Of a stretch of 64,000 nucleotides of DNA, positions 20,530 to 31,917 are shown one piece after another; positions within the stretch are counted from its first letter, which is position 1; each line of letters opens with the position of its first letter. The notes under the pieces are model-generated. The model was not told the origin of the DNA and searched no databases. It was given only the letters and a program-made list of their open reading frames with translations. A program made the position numbers and the translations under genes. The stretch covers positions 11,623,501 through 11,687,500 of the forward strand of contig BSBM01000007.1 in assembly GCA_027924585.1 (NCBI GenBank), read 5' to 3'. This stretch comes from Larix kaempferi (lineage: Eukaryota > Streptophyta > Pinopsida > Pinales > Pinaceae).

Positions 20530-23500
20530 TCTCTTCAACTACCATTCCCTCATCAACCGATTTGACAACTCAAAATTTCTGTAATGATGAGGATATTCTT
20601 GAGGCTCTCACTGCCCCGGATTATCCCTGGGATGACATGCACCATCGTTCGTATTTCCTCCCAGAAGACTCCTCCTCCACCACAGCTACCCAATTTGCGG
20701 TTGAGTCCAAATATTTTCTTCCCACCAAAGTCAACTAGTTTAAGGATCCTATTCCTGCTCCTGAGGCCTTTGAGGAAGGTAACATGGCCAACATCTCACC
20801 CATCATCCACATAGATATCTCAGACCCACCTGGTGTTCTTGAAACCATTACTTTAGGAGCCTCCTGCAGTGAACATGAGATTGGAGAGTACAAAAATATT
20901 TTCCAAGAGTTCTGTGATGTCTTTGCCTAGTCCTATACCGAAATGCCTGGTATCGACCCCGCTATTATAGAACACCACATTGACACATGGCCTGATGTAC
21001 CCCCCCGTTCATCAGAAACAGCGCCCCATTCATCCTTCAAATCTCGCCGCTGTTAAAGCAGAGGTTGAGAAACTTTGCAAGGCAGGATTCATTTATCCTA
21101 TTGCATATACCACCTAGGTTTGAAACCCTGTTCCTGTTAACAAAAAACAAGGCACCATTAGAGTATGTACTGAATTCCGCGATTTAAACCGCGCCTGTCC
21201 CAAAGACAACTTCCCCACGCCATTTATTGACCAATTGATCGATGCGTGTGCGGGACATGAAGTCCTATCTTTCATGGACGGTTTTTCCGGATACAACCAG
21301 ATTCAGATCCGTAAGGAATACCAGTACAAGACTGCCTTCACCACCCCATAGGGCACCTTTTCCTATCGCGTCATGCCTTTCGGCCTCAAAAATGCTGGTG
21401 CCACCTTCCAGCGGGCCATGACCTATTGTTTTCCCGACTTGGTACACATCCTGCTAATCTACCTTGATGACCTTACAGCTCATTCCCAAAAACAATTAGA
21501 CTACCTTAATGACCTCCGGCAAGTTTTCCTGCGTTGTCGCAAATATAAAATCCGCTTGAACCCACACAAGTGTGTCTTTTGCATTCTGGCAGGTGGTTGT
21601 TGGGTTTCATTGTTTCCCAGAAAGGAATTGCTATTGACCCCCTAAAAGTCCAAGCCATTTTAGACCTTCCCTCTCCTCACACGATTCGGCATCTCCATAG
21701 CCTGTAGGGGCGATCTAAGTTTCCTTCGTCGCTTCATTCCTGATTACGCTACTACCGTTCATGGTTTCTTACGCCTGCTTCATACCCACATACCATTTGT
21801 TTGGGACGATCAAGCCAAAGCTGCATTCGGAGCCCTCAAGAAAGATCTCACACAAGCCCCTTTGATATCCCCTCCGGATTTCTCTCAGGACTTCATCATT
21901 TACGTCTCAGCATCTGAACATGCCGTGTCCGAAGTCCTAGTTCAAGAAGACATCGCTCGCCAAGAGCATGTCATTTATTACGTCAGCCAGACCTTGTCTG
22001 GACCACCCCTATGTTACCCATATGAGGAAAGACTTGCCCTTACTGTGGTCTTTTCCATTCAAAAATTGTGACACTACATTTTGCTCAGTCATACCACAGT
22101 TGTCGACGACTCCAACCCCATGGTTTATCTCTTAAACAGGCAGCTCCTGCAAGGTCGCATTGCGAAATGGGTCATTATCCTCCAGGAATATGACCTCACT
22201 TTCAAAAACCCTAAGAGCACTAAAGCCCTCGCGCTTACCCAACTCATCACTGATCTCCCCTCCCTTCTGCCATCCCCGCAAATCTCGGATGAGTTACCCG
22301 ACAATCACTTGTTCACCATCTCGTTCGAGGACCCATGGTACGGTGATATTTTGTTATACCTTCACACGTAGAAGTTCAAACCCAACATCAGTCGTTATGG
22401 ACGCCGTCGTATCCATCACCAGGCCTCTCGATATCTCCTCTTAGGCACTGTCCTTTACCGGCGAGGGGTTGACACGATTCTCCATCGTTTCCTTACACAC
22501 GAAGAAGCCGAACACGTCCTCATTGACTGTCATAGCGGTGCCTGTGGCGACCATTTCTTTGGGATGGCCACCGCCCAAAAGGTCATCTGCACCGGATACT
22601 TCTGGCCCACACTCTTTACCAACTGCATCGCGACGGTCAAACATTGCCACAATTGCCAACTCTTCGCCCCCAAGGCCCGGACACCACCCGCTCCATTACA
22701 CCCAGTCGTCACCGTTGGTCCCTTTTGTAAGTGGGACATCGAATTCATGGAATGTAAACCCCCCTCCGCCAATGGCCATAAGTACATCATTGTCGTCGTT
22801 GATTACTTCATCAACTGGGTGGAAGCCATGCCCACCTTCAACTGTACGGCTGACACCGCTGCCCGTTTCTTTTTTAACCATGTTATCACTAGATTCAGGG
22901 TCCATAAACAGTTGGTCTCAGACCATGGTTCCCACTTTAAAGATTCCGTTTGGCGCGAGTTATCTACCTTCCTCAAGTTTGAACATATAGTATTCCTCTG
23001 CTTACTGCCCCCAAGGGAACAGCCAAGTAGAGGCCATTAACAAAATCTTAAAAACCATTCTCCAATGTACTGTCGACCGGCATAAGTCCAATCGACACCA
23101 CATTTTGTTCCCTGCCTTATGGGCTTACCGTACATCCACCAAGACCGCCACTGGTTTTACCCCATTTCATTTAGTTCACGGTGTAGAGTCTGTCCTCCCC
23201 ATTGAGTGTTAGATACCTGCCTTACACATCGCCGTCGAGCTTCTCCCAGACACCTCCCCACTCGAGCACCATCTGCTGACACTCGAACAAGCTGATGAAG
23301 ACCGTCGTGCCACTCTCCAGACCATTGAAGCCACCAAGAACCACTCCAAATCTAGTTACGACAAACATGTACACCCTCGAATTTTCTGTGAAGGGGACCT
23401 CGTCCTCACCTATGACCAGGCCCATGACAAAACTGGTAAAGGAAAGTTTGAATCCATGTGGAAAGGCCCTTACATCGTGCAGACCTGTCTCGGCAAGGGG

Positions 23501-23581
23501 GCATGCATTTTAACTGACTCCGAAGGTCACCCTTTGCGGAACCCCCGTAATGGGTTGTATCTTAAATGCTTTTATCCCTAA
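20526..23581 (+). pseudogene. Element B pol: RT, RNase H and integrase (broken)
   Basis: A short region (20526-20940) has no domain I can name. RT is readable from about 21050: 'RVCTEFRDLNRACPKDNFPT', 'FMDGFSGYNQIQI', 'VMPFGLKNAGATFQRAM', and active site YLDD at 21460-21471. Stops occur near 21115, 21121 and 21349. The gypsy-type RNase H region follows, with 'FIPDYATTV' (about 21740) and 'FIIYVSASEHAVSEVLVQ' (21890-21950). Integrase has its zinc finger ending 'CHNCQLFA' (22645-22670), first Asp in 'KWDIEFMEC', second in 'LVSDHGSHF', Glu in 'VEAINKIL' (after a frame shift near 23015), and a C-terminal 'GDLVLTYD' to 'MWKGPYIVQ' region ending in TAA at 23579-23581. Order RT-RNase H-integrase is typical Ty3/gypsy. 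Confidence 0.9.
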
Positions 23582-23684
23582 ATGAACTTGCGGCCCCATT
23601 GGGCCGCATTGTACAGTTTGATCTCTTTTTGTTTTTCACCATTTTTACCGTGATCTTACATTCATCATTTTTGCATGATCACAG

Positions 23685-24113
23685 ATGGACCCTCTTCCAC
23701 CTCATTACATTGGCTTCGCTGATGGAACAAGCCGCTGGTCTCCAAACCTGGATTCTGCAGCATGGGTCTTATATTCCCCTTCACATGACTTGATTCACCT
23801 TGATGGAATATGTATAGGCGCTGCTGCCAATAACCAGACGGAGTATGATGCTGTGAACGGGCTCCTGACTGCTACTCTCCAGATGGGAATATGTCACCTT
23901 CATGTGTTCCTTGACTCCCAGTTACTTGTCTCGCAACTCAACAACTACTACCAGGTGCATGATCCCTGTCTCTTTCGGAAATTCCTGCACACAAAACAAC
24001 TCAGCCGACAATTTGAATCCATAACATTCACCCATGTCCCAAGAGCTCAAAATAGTGTCGCAGATCAAATGGCTAACAACATCCTAGATTGGCACATCAA
24101 TCACGCCATGTAA
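23685..24113 (+). CDS. Additional (plant/archaeal-type) RNase H as a separate ORF downstream of integrase, element B
   Basis: An intact 142-codon frame from a true ATG to TAA begins 104 bp after the integrase stop. It has the full RNase H layout: first Asp in 'FADGTSR' (residue 12), Glu in 'NNQTEYDAV' (about residue 53), second Asp in 'FLDSQLL' (about 77), and the last Asp in 'NSVADQMANN' (about 129). This matches the cellular/'archaeal' RNase H type that Tat-lineage elements carry besides the gypsy RNase H. Its expected job is to remove RNA from RNA:DNA hybrids in reverse transcription. The usual Tat position is between the gypsy RNase H and integrase, so this placement is unusual. The ATG directly follows TGATCACAG, a possible splice acceptor, so fusion to pol by splicing is conceivable. 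It is the only pol-related frame of B with no defect. Confidence 0.85.
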   Translation: MDPLPPHYIGFADGTSRWSPNLDSAAWVLYSPSHDLIHLDGICIGAAANNQTEYDAVNGLLTATLQMGICHLHVFLDSQLLVSQLNNYYQVHDPCLFRKFLHTKQLSRQFESITFTHVPRAQNSVADQMANNILDWHINHAM

Positions 24114-24427
24114 AACCCCCATCATGCATCATCATCACATAACATCTCATAAAAAATATATAAAAACCCAAAAAGATTGCAAGGGGCATCCACGTGCAGT
24201 ACAGACATATAACAAACCATAAGTGCATCCACGTGACTACACTACATCATCATCACAAAAAGGTGCATACATGTGCATATATATATATATCAAAAAATAC
24301 ATGTTTATCTGCTATACATGTTCTGAGTACCCCCATACTCAGCTATACAAAAAAAATATCTATACATCCCTATGCCTCATAGAATACATGCCATAGCTAC
24401 AAAATGGGGGGGAGTCCCCTGCACTCC

Positions 24428-25785
24428 CTAATGAGAGTCATACCCTGCATCGCTGCCTGCATCAGCTGCCTTCGAGTCCTCCCCTCTCTCCTCCTCTCGC
24501 AACTCCTCATCCCCTGCGGGCTCATGTGACCATCCACTGTCCGCTAAGATGGCCACCCGGATCGCGATCGACTGGAACTCCCGTGGCACCCTCATGCAAT
24601 CCTGAATCAGCTCTGGATCCACATCATGCCACCCCTCATCGGTCACTCCAACTAGCAATCGATCCAGCAGCATCTGTACCGACTCCAAATTCCTCTCTGC
24701 GTCCCGTCGATGCACCTCCCCTCGGCCTAGCAGGGCTGGTATCGCCACATGCCCTCTACGCGCCACATTTCCTGGAAGTGGTCTCGGACCAACATCTGTA
24801 GATCACACATCAATCAGTAACAATATATATCATAACACACATCATATGTAAATCTTGACATCCATCACATGCAAGTAAATCAATATGTACCATCTGGTCC
24901 CCATGCCTATCCTGGTGCCCGTGGTGCCTCTGGGTCCTTGGTATAGTCCATATCCCTATATGGGTAGTCATCCAGTGGCAGCGGCATCTGTAGCCATTGC
25001 AGGTACAACTCCTGGGTAAAGTATCTACCCACCTCACCGCCACCCCGGCGGTGCATCATCTCTCCCCACCATACCATGCACGGCTCCCTCAATCCTCTTG
25101 CCCTGACTGGCACTTGCGGCTGCAGTGTAGGTACCCGCTCCATGAAGAAAGCACATAAAAAGGATCCATAACAAAATCCCTTGCCAGATTCCTTCACCGA
25201 TGTCAGCTGCCGCTGAACACAGGTGAGGAACATCTGGCCCCATGCATAGTAGACACCATCTAGTACGCGCTCTACTAGCTGCATCTGGCCCCCGGGCACC
25301 TTCTCAGGTGACTGGGACCCCAACACCCGAACCACGCATGCTGTAATAGCCTGTACTGTCGACTCCTATAGGTCCACCACCCGGAGTGCATTCCTATGCA
25401 CCCTAGCCTCTATAACACAGTACCGCTCCAGCATGTGCTCCATATCTATGTCCGTGGATACTCGCGGCTGCGTATCCGCCACCCTACCCAGATAGGGAAA
25501 CCCCGTTAGGAAATATACATCTGTCAAGGTGAGGTCCACCCTCTCACCCTACACCCTGAACGCCTATATGTCTGGCTCCCAGAAACTCACTAGCCTATTC
25601 AGCAGCAACCCTGCTGACCGCATCATAGGTACCTGCGTGAACTTCAGCAGTCCGCACAATCCCAACACCGATCGTACATGACGATCCTCCCGGATGACAG
25701 TCACTATCTCTTCCGGGACCTCCCGCTCTCTCCACAGTACCAGCGGCATCCTGTCAAACATGCAAGGAAAACTCAACAGACTCAT
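24428..25785 (-). pseudogene. Antisense accessory gene in the 3' region of B: plant-mobile-domain-like protein with an intron
   Basis: Minus-strand exon 1 runs from the ATG at 25785 (frame open back to about 25874) to 24891. Exon 2 is 24795-24428. Between them, 24890-24796 reads GTACATATTG to CTACAG on the minus strand, a canonical 95-bp GT-AG intron. Splicing (phase 1) joins exon 1 to exactly the frame open in exon 2. Exon 1 contains 'RLVSFWEPDI' followed after a stop by 'DLTLTDVYFLTGFP', the signature spacing of plant mobile domain proteins. The C-terminus is acidic ('EELREEERGED'). Four in-frame stops, all TAG, lie at 25564-25566, 25549-25551, 25366-25368 and 24907-24909. An antisense accessory gene in the long 3' internal region is known in the Tat element Grande of maize. 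Domain assignment is by motif memory. Confidence 0.72.
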
Positions 25786-26284
25786 GTCAAAGAAAAAACC
25801 CTGCCCCCCCGGGAACCCTAACAGCTCGATCCCAATCACAGCTTTAGGGCCCCTTGCCGCGGTTTCTGAATGTGGCTATCTGGCCTACAGTCACAGTCTG
25901 AGACTGCGCCTATCGGGGCCGAACACGCGGTACCAAATCGCGTGTCTAGCCTCGGAACACGTAGTCCCAGACTGCGTGTTCAGACCCAAACCCCGTGGTC
26001 TCCACGTGCATCATCTACCGTAAAACCCGTGGTCACCGACCGTGACTCCCTCCTACAAACCCACGGTACACCCCACGTGGACTGTACAAATACACCCAGG
26101 GACCCACTACCCACCCCCCGAACCCAAAATACATGCAAGTATGAGTTTGACGGAATACCTGTATCTCCCAGATATGAAATCGGCTGGTCGGATCGTCCAA
26201 AAACACCAACTCAGCTCCGGTCAACTCTGATCACTAGTCAAAGTCAACAAGTACAAATGACACTTGTCATATTGGACCCATTCA

Positions 26285-26294
26285 CTATTTATAG
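26285..26294 (-). promoter_or_regulatory. Candidate TATA box for the antisense gene of B
   Basis: The minus strand reads CTATAAATAG, a textbook plant TATA box, about 500 bp upstream of the ATG at 25785. Not tested for a transcription start. Confidence 0.45.
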
Positions 26295-26458
26295 TCCGTT
26301 GACTTTTTCTTGTTTTGGCCATTCTGAACCCATATGGAGTCCATTTTTTGAACCATTTCCACCACTGGGATCAGCACGACGAGACTGTCATGATGGTCAA
26401 GTTGTGCTCTTATTTTTTCCACATCATTTTTTGAGCATTTTTTAGACACCACTAGTCG

Positions 26459-26790
26459 CCTTGGTTTGCGTGCCACTTCGGCTGCTTTCCATTTTTGATA
26501 TATTTTATATCATCGGATTCATTTTTCTGAGCCTGTGATGATGCTTGAGATCATTTCTCGCTCTCACCTCCATATTTTTCGGGTATTTTTTCCAAAACGG
26601 CCCCCATCGCCTCGGTTTGCATGCCACATCGGCCGTTATTTGTTTTTGACACTTTTTATATCGTCGAATTCATTTTTCTGAGCTCGTGATGATGCTTGAG
26701 ATCATTTCTCGCTCTCACTTGCTACAGTTTCAACATTGTGTCCTGACACCTTGCTTCCTCGGTTTGCGTGCCACATCGGCCGCCATCAGA
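26459..26790 (+). repeat. About 150-bp tandem repeat, 2.3 copies
   Basis: Units begin CCTTGGTTTGC / CCTCGGTTTGC at 26459, 26610 and 26757 (periods 151 and 147) and share 'gatgatgcttgagatcattt' and 'ctcgctctcac'. Confidence 0.85.
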
Positions 26791-26983
26791 TTGTTCCACA
26801 TTGTTACATGAGCCATTCACTCCTATCATACTGCAATTATTTCATTATTTTTCCACCATTCATTATCCCACAAGGAGGCCCTTCAGTGTTCCCCCCTACC
26901 CTCGTTCTTGGTCATCATTAATGTTCCTTGATTGAGCACTTCCTCCTTGCCTGACCATTCCTTTTGTTCAGTATAATTTTATC

Positions 26984-27535
26984 CCTTTTTCGGGCCGGAC
27001 AAGTCCTTTACGAAAAAGGCACCTAGGGAGTTTCTGTTAAGCTCTTTTCTGACTCCTAAAACAATGAAAAGATTGCCGAGCAATCTTGCTTCCTTTCATG
27101 CTCGTTAAAGTACCTGAAAGAGCGTCTATCTGGTATAAGTTTAACCCTTTTCCGGACCTGGTAGACTAATTACGAAAAAGGAATACTCTAGTCACACTGG
27201 CTAGAAGAGTTCTTCATTGCAACCTTTTATGCTTCTTTGGGCCTTGGAGACTAACACACGAAAAAGCAACCCCTTGGAGTCTTCTTTCCGCTTTCAGACT
27301 CTCTAAAATTGAAAGCACCAACGAGCATGAACTGTCCCGGGCTTGTACAAATCCACACGATAGTACCATTCCATTATTTCAGAGTCTTCTTATCGCTTTT
27401 AGACTCCTTAAAATTGAAAGCAATCACGAGCATGAACTGTCCTGGGCTCATATAAATCCACACGACAGTACCATTTTACACACACTTCTTCTAGTTCCTT
27501 AACCCATGAAGAAGTCCCCCCGTGCCTCCTGGCAC
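26984..27535. repeat. Array of short hairpins in the 3' internal region of B
   Basis: Stems are: 26984-26992/27011-27019 (CCTTTTTCG with CGAAAAAGG, plus inner GGAC-AA-GTCC); 27044-27049/27066-27071; 27093-27098/27115-27120; 27146-27154/27173-27181 (one mismatch); 27230-27239/27259-27268 (two mismatches); 27290-27296/27310-27316; 27395-27400/27416-27421 (one G-T pair); 27484-27491/27508-27515 (8 bp perfect). Extra small hairpins lie at 27071-27085 (GATTGC-CGA-GCAATC) and 27522-27535 (GTGCC-TCCT-GGCAC). Most left arms are pyrimidine-rich C/T blocks, and loops are 13-20 nt with a recurring 'gactcctaaaa'-like core. A 12-bp palindrome ATGATCGATCAT follows at 27537-27548. Confidence 0.75.
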
Positions 27536-27548
27536 TATGATCGATCAT

Positions 27549-28440
27549 CTCGGCAACACCCCCAATCAGGTTGCCTTTGTTCAGAGTATTCTGTAATCTC
27601 CTGCCATTTTACACCAGCTTGAGTCTCCCTCATCCCAGTCACTATCCTTGATCCATTACAGCTATGATCCCTTTCCCATCAGTCAGTTTCATTTGATGCC
27701 CGATCATCCCCGCCATCATGCTCTGAACAAAGGAAGTTTGAGTCCACCCACTCTACTTTCCCAGTTATCCCCCACAGTATGTCAGTCCTACCATCAGTAC
27801 TCTCACCCTTCGGTTCTCCACCTCGTGCTCCTATCAAGGAAACATCATTTCCTTGCTAGTTGCAGGTCTCCCTCTGTCGACGACAGCCCCTTTATTCCAG
27901 AGGATAGACCTATAGGTCCCTGCGCCTTGGACCCATCACCATCAGTGGTGAGTGCCTACAGATCATTTTGAGAGGAGTCATCATTGCCTCTCTGAGTGGT
28001 TGTTTCTCACATGCTTGACTTCAAAACCTTGATCGCATCATTGAGAATCGCGCAGGTTTTATGTCCCTTTAGTTATTGGTCGAAGACTCCGGATTTCCCT
28101 CGACTCTAGCACATTGGTGAGTCACTTCGGAATGCCCAGTTATATGTTCCCATGGATGTCCGGGTTGCGTTGGTGATTGTATTCGGAATCCATCCAGTTA
28201 TATGCTTCCTTGAGTACCCAGTTCAGTTCCAGTTCAGTGTACCATTGAGGATATGACTCTCCGTCCTTATGATCCAGCAGCTCATCAGTTCCTTTGGTAC
28301 CACACTCAGTAGCACTGTTGTATTTCCAGTGTATCAGTTCTTCAGCTCAGACATGGTCATCCCAGCAGTATGTCACAGATTTGTGTCCCCTCTGGACCCT
28401 TATGATGTACACAGTGGTTCTCTATGTATCTTACAGGTCC
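27549..28440. other. 3' internal region of B without recognisable gene
   Basis: Pyrimidine-rich sequence with short frames in several phases that share no motif I recognise. I see no domain, RNA gene or strong repeat. Confidence 0.5.
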
Positions 28441-28458
28441 CCCTTTTCGGGCCTCACT

Positions 28459-28680
28459 GATATTTTTATGTATCTTGATACGAGCATGGGTATGCCCGCC
28501 TCGTCCATATATTGAGATTCTTCCTCATTCCTTTTTTGAGGCCATGTATATTTCAGGTCCCCATATTTTGGACCCCATTGTTATTATTGTTCTATATCTT
28601 CATACGAGCATGGGAATGCCTGCCTCGTCCATATGTTCAAATTATTCCTCATACATTATTGAGGTCATGTACTTTTAGTT
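28459..28680 (+). repeat. 124-bp tandem duplication next to the 3' LTR of B
   Basis: 'gagcatgggtatgcccgcct' at 28482 recurs as 'gagcatgggaatgcctgcct' at 28606, with matching flanks ('cgtccatat', 'cctcat', 'ttgaggccatgta'). A short G-run (about 28810-28815) before 28820 may be the polypurine tract. Confidence 0.82.
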
Positions 28681-28819
28681 TTTGCAGTTTGTTCGGGACC
28701 GTTGTTCTGGGCTCTAGTTCGTTCCTTCTTTTCTCCACAGTCAAGGAAAACCATCCAAAGACTTATGATGTCTATCGTCCATACGATGAGCTCCTACCCT
28801 CACACATCAGGGGGTAATC

Positions 28820-29583
28820 TATTAACACCCAAAAAGTGCTCACTACCTCATCTACCCCATTACATGACTCATTTGTCCATATTTCCTACCATATTTTCCT
28901 TCAAAACCCTAAAATCCCAATAAAAAGCCTCCAAAAGGCCCAGAAAGCCTCCAAAAGGCCACAAACCCACCAAAAAAGCCTCCAAAAGGCTAAAAAACCC
29001 CTTTTCCCCCCAAAATTATCCAAAATTCCTCCAAAATAGCAAAAACCCCCTAAAAAGGGAATAAAAAATAAAAAAAAAAGAGGAAAAAGAGGAAAAAAGG
29101 AGGAAAAAACCCTATACAGCTGACCTAAACCATATGGTTCCCAAAACCATGGGCCAGCACTCCACCACTAAAACCCTATAAATAGGTGATGGAGATCCCT
29201 CATTTCATATCCACAATCAAGTATACCCTTACTCTGCCAAAATCACTCTTGAAACCCTAGCTTACCCTTGAGCTACTTTCACCTTTGAGTGCCCCTTTGG
29301 CCCATTCCCAACCATTTGGAGAAAGAGAAGGAGCAAAGCTGGAGTTTGGAGTAACCCTCTTGGATCATTGCAAGAACTTCACCAACCTTCACATTGGTGG
29401 TAAATTTGAATACAAAGAAAACCATTTATTATTTCTTGTCTCTTATGTTTCATGCACATGTTTAGAATAATTTCCATTTCAATGTATTGTCTTTTTATTA
29501 CTGTTTATTGAACTGCTACTAAGGAGTCCATTCTCCTTAGTAGGTGCTCATTTGCACAAGCTAGGGTGAAAACCTTAGCGACA
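28820..29583 (+). repeat. 3' LTR of element B
   Basis: 764 bp, pairs with 1165-1895. The first bases read TATTAAC instead of TGTTAAC. It has a small extra repeat unit of the 'aaaagcctccaaaaggcc' block, which accounts for most of the length difference. Its TATA box is at 29177-29186. Confidence 0.92.
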
Positions 29584-31917
29584 ATAGCAGCGCCGAAAGC
29601 CCACATTTCTCCTCACTGCTTGAGATCGATATTCGGGTAGATAATGTTTTCAATTATTTGAACTATGTTTTGCCCCCTGTTTATAAAATCATTTTTGGGG
29701 AAGAATTTCCTAGAGTGCTACCTGAAATGAAAACAATGATGCAGTTGAAGGATGAACTGGCAGTCTTGGTAAAATAAGCTACAGTTATTAGATTGTACGG
29801 TTTTGCGCAGGAGCCTTATGTTCTACCCGCTTTTCTAACATTGCGGATCTTTGCTCTTGAATTTATCAGACAGAAATTGGCCCTGGAAGAGATGCAATTC
29901 CTAAAACATTAGAAGAGCACAGATTTGAAATGTCCTTGGAAGGTAGGGCCTTTCATTCTAAAGAATAAAGAAACTTTGTTAGAGGTGGAAGAGTTATTGA
30001 AGTCGCTAGGTTTCAAAAAAGATGTGGCCATCAAATATGACCCCTTGCATATAATTTCCAAGAGAAGGAAAGAATGTAACCTCAGAGATTTTGAGCATAC
30101 AGAACCAGAAGGGGTGCTGAAGGGGCGAAATTTATTATGTTGGGAACCCGAGGCAGAGGAAGCAGTGGAGACACAGGGAGGAGATCTCATGATTTTCGAT
30201 TTAATAATGGATTTAGATCAAGTGTCGGACACCATGGAGGTGGGATAAAAAAGATACTTAGAATAATTCATGGATATGGATACTGAAGAAGGTAATATAG
30301 ACAAGCAGCCAAAATTAGAAGTATAGGATGAGTTAGTTGTTGCGACTATTTAGGACGAGTCAATTTCTTCCCCAACTAAAGAGGAGCTGGTTGTTGCAGC
30401 AGCTCAAGAAGGATTGACTGTCCAAATGGATAGTGGAGGGGAAGATGACGAGGAATCTTTGGCTCCTGAGATATAGGTTGTAGAATACAAATTTCAAGAT
30501 GTTACAGAAGGAGATGTCGGTAATACGTTTTGGTCCAAGGCTGACCTCTGTGAACAATACGATAAAAACAAGCGATCCTCGACCCAAAGGCTGTTTGATT
30601 CAATGCCTATCGCCATAGGTTTGTCTAAGACTTCCTTCATGACTAGCAGAAGTATAAATGATAACATCTTAAACTTAGCAGTATTGACAGAGGATGGAGT
30701 GACCAAGACAAGGATCAATTGGAAAAATATACTTGTACTAGATAAAATCCAGTTTCACAAGCAGGTTAGTGATCTTGTATATGATGATTTTGTGAAAGCA
30801 GCATTGAAAAGTGACAACTTGTTGGTTACCGTGAAAAAGTTTGAAAACCAATTAAAGCAGGAGAAAAGTGAAAACTGAGCTCTTATAAATCAGGTCAAAA
30901 AGGTACAATCTGACCTAGTTAGAAGCGATGGTGGTGGTAAAAGCATGATCAAGCTGTTGGCAGAGAAAGACAAGCTGATTCTTAAACTACAGAAGAAGGA
31001 AAAGGTTCCAAATATCCAGCTAATCCAACCTCCCAAAGAGACAGACTCCGAAACACAAAAAGAAGACTTGTCTAAGGAAATAAGTGAATGTAAAGCAGAA
31101 TTGCTGAAGTTTGCAGAGAAGAAAGATAGCTGGAAAAAAGAGAGAATAAGCTTAGAAAAGCAGCTTGATGATTTGAAAAAAAACTTGTCCAATTTGGACA
31201 TGCGGCCTACCAATTCAAACCAAACTAGGGAAAGCAATGGTACTTGTTTGTGCCAGAAATTGTTTCTAAGGCTAAGGAAACAAGCGAACACAATCTCAAG
31301 AATAAACTCAGTAAATAAGACAAAGTTTTTAGGATTTTTGAATATGATTTGAATGGTTGTAAGCTCTGGGCACAGTCAGGGAATACATCCAATAGAAAAG
31401 TAACAACTAAATCATAAGAATAAACTGATAAAGATGCATAACATATCACAAAGATCCAACAAAAAGAATGTGCTGAGGTTCATACATAAAAGATAAGCAT
31501 CACCAGAAAATATACATCAACTAGCAATGAAATTACCATTTAAGAAGCTAAACAAGCTTAACAATAAAGCCAGTCACAACAAAAAATGAAGGAGAAAAAG
31601 TCATATGTTTCATTATATCATCAGCTAAAGCTCATAAGAGTCACAGTACTTATCTTTTGAACAAGTCTGAAGTTACAATACAATCTGCAGACCTCCTGCT
31701 GTCCCCAAAAAATCAGACCCCTCTCAATGACTTACTCCTATCTCTAAATACTATGCTCTTCAAAATTGATTAGGTCTCTAACCCTAACTGTTTCCAAGAT
31801 CTCGATGAGGTAGAGTAAAAACAACATATTTACAAGTTACAAAAATATGCTAAAAATAGCATCTCTTTAATCTATTAGTTTACTAATTGATGACAATTAA
31901 CTGAAAGCAAAACTGTT

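Larger units (their letters stand above)
1165..29583 (+). mobile_element. Element B: Tat-like Ty3/gypsy retrotransposon inserted in the LTR of A
   Basis: LTRs at 1165-1895 and 28820-29583 flank a gag-pol region. The flanks are ATAGT (1160-1164) and ATAGC (29584-29588), which is a 5-bp target duplication with one C-to-T change. Joining the flanks restores the LTR of A as seen near 45490-45520. Removing Copia-1 leaves about 15.4 kb. The order is LTR, primer site, repeat-rich leader, gag, protease, RT, RNase H, integrase, a separate second RNase H, a 4.7-kb 3' region with an antisense gene, then LTR. Length, second RNase H and antisense accessory gene resemble the Tat lineage (for example maize Grande). 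Lineage placement is inference. Confidence 0.9.

Noticed and set aside
26984-27535. Hammerhead-type ribozyme array, as in retrozymes
   Set aside because: Hairpins are present, but I see no CTGANGA core or matching GAAA junction around them.
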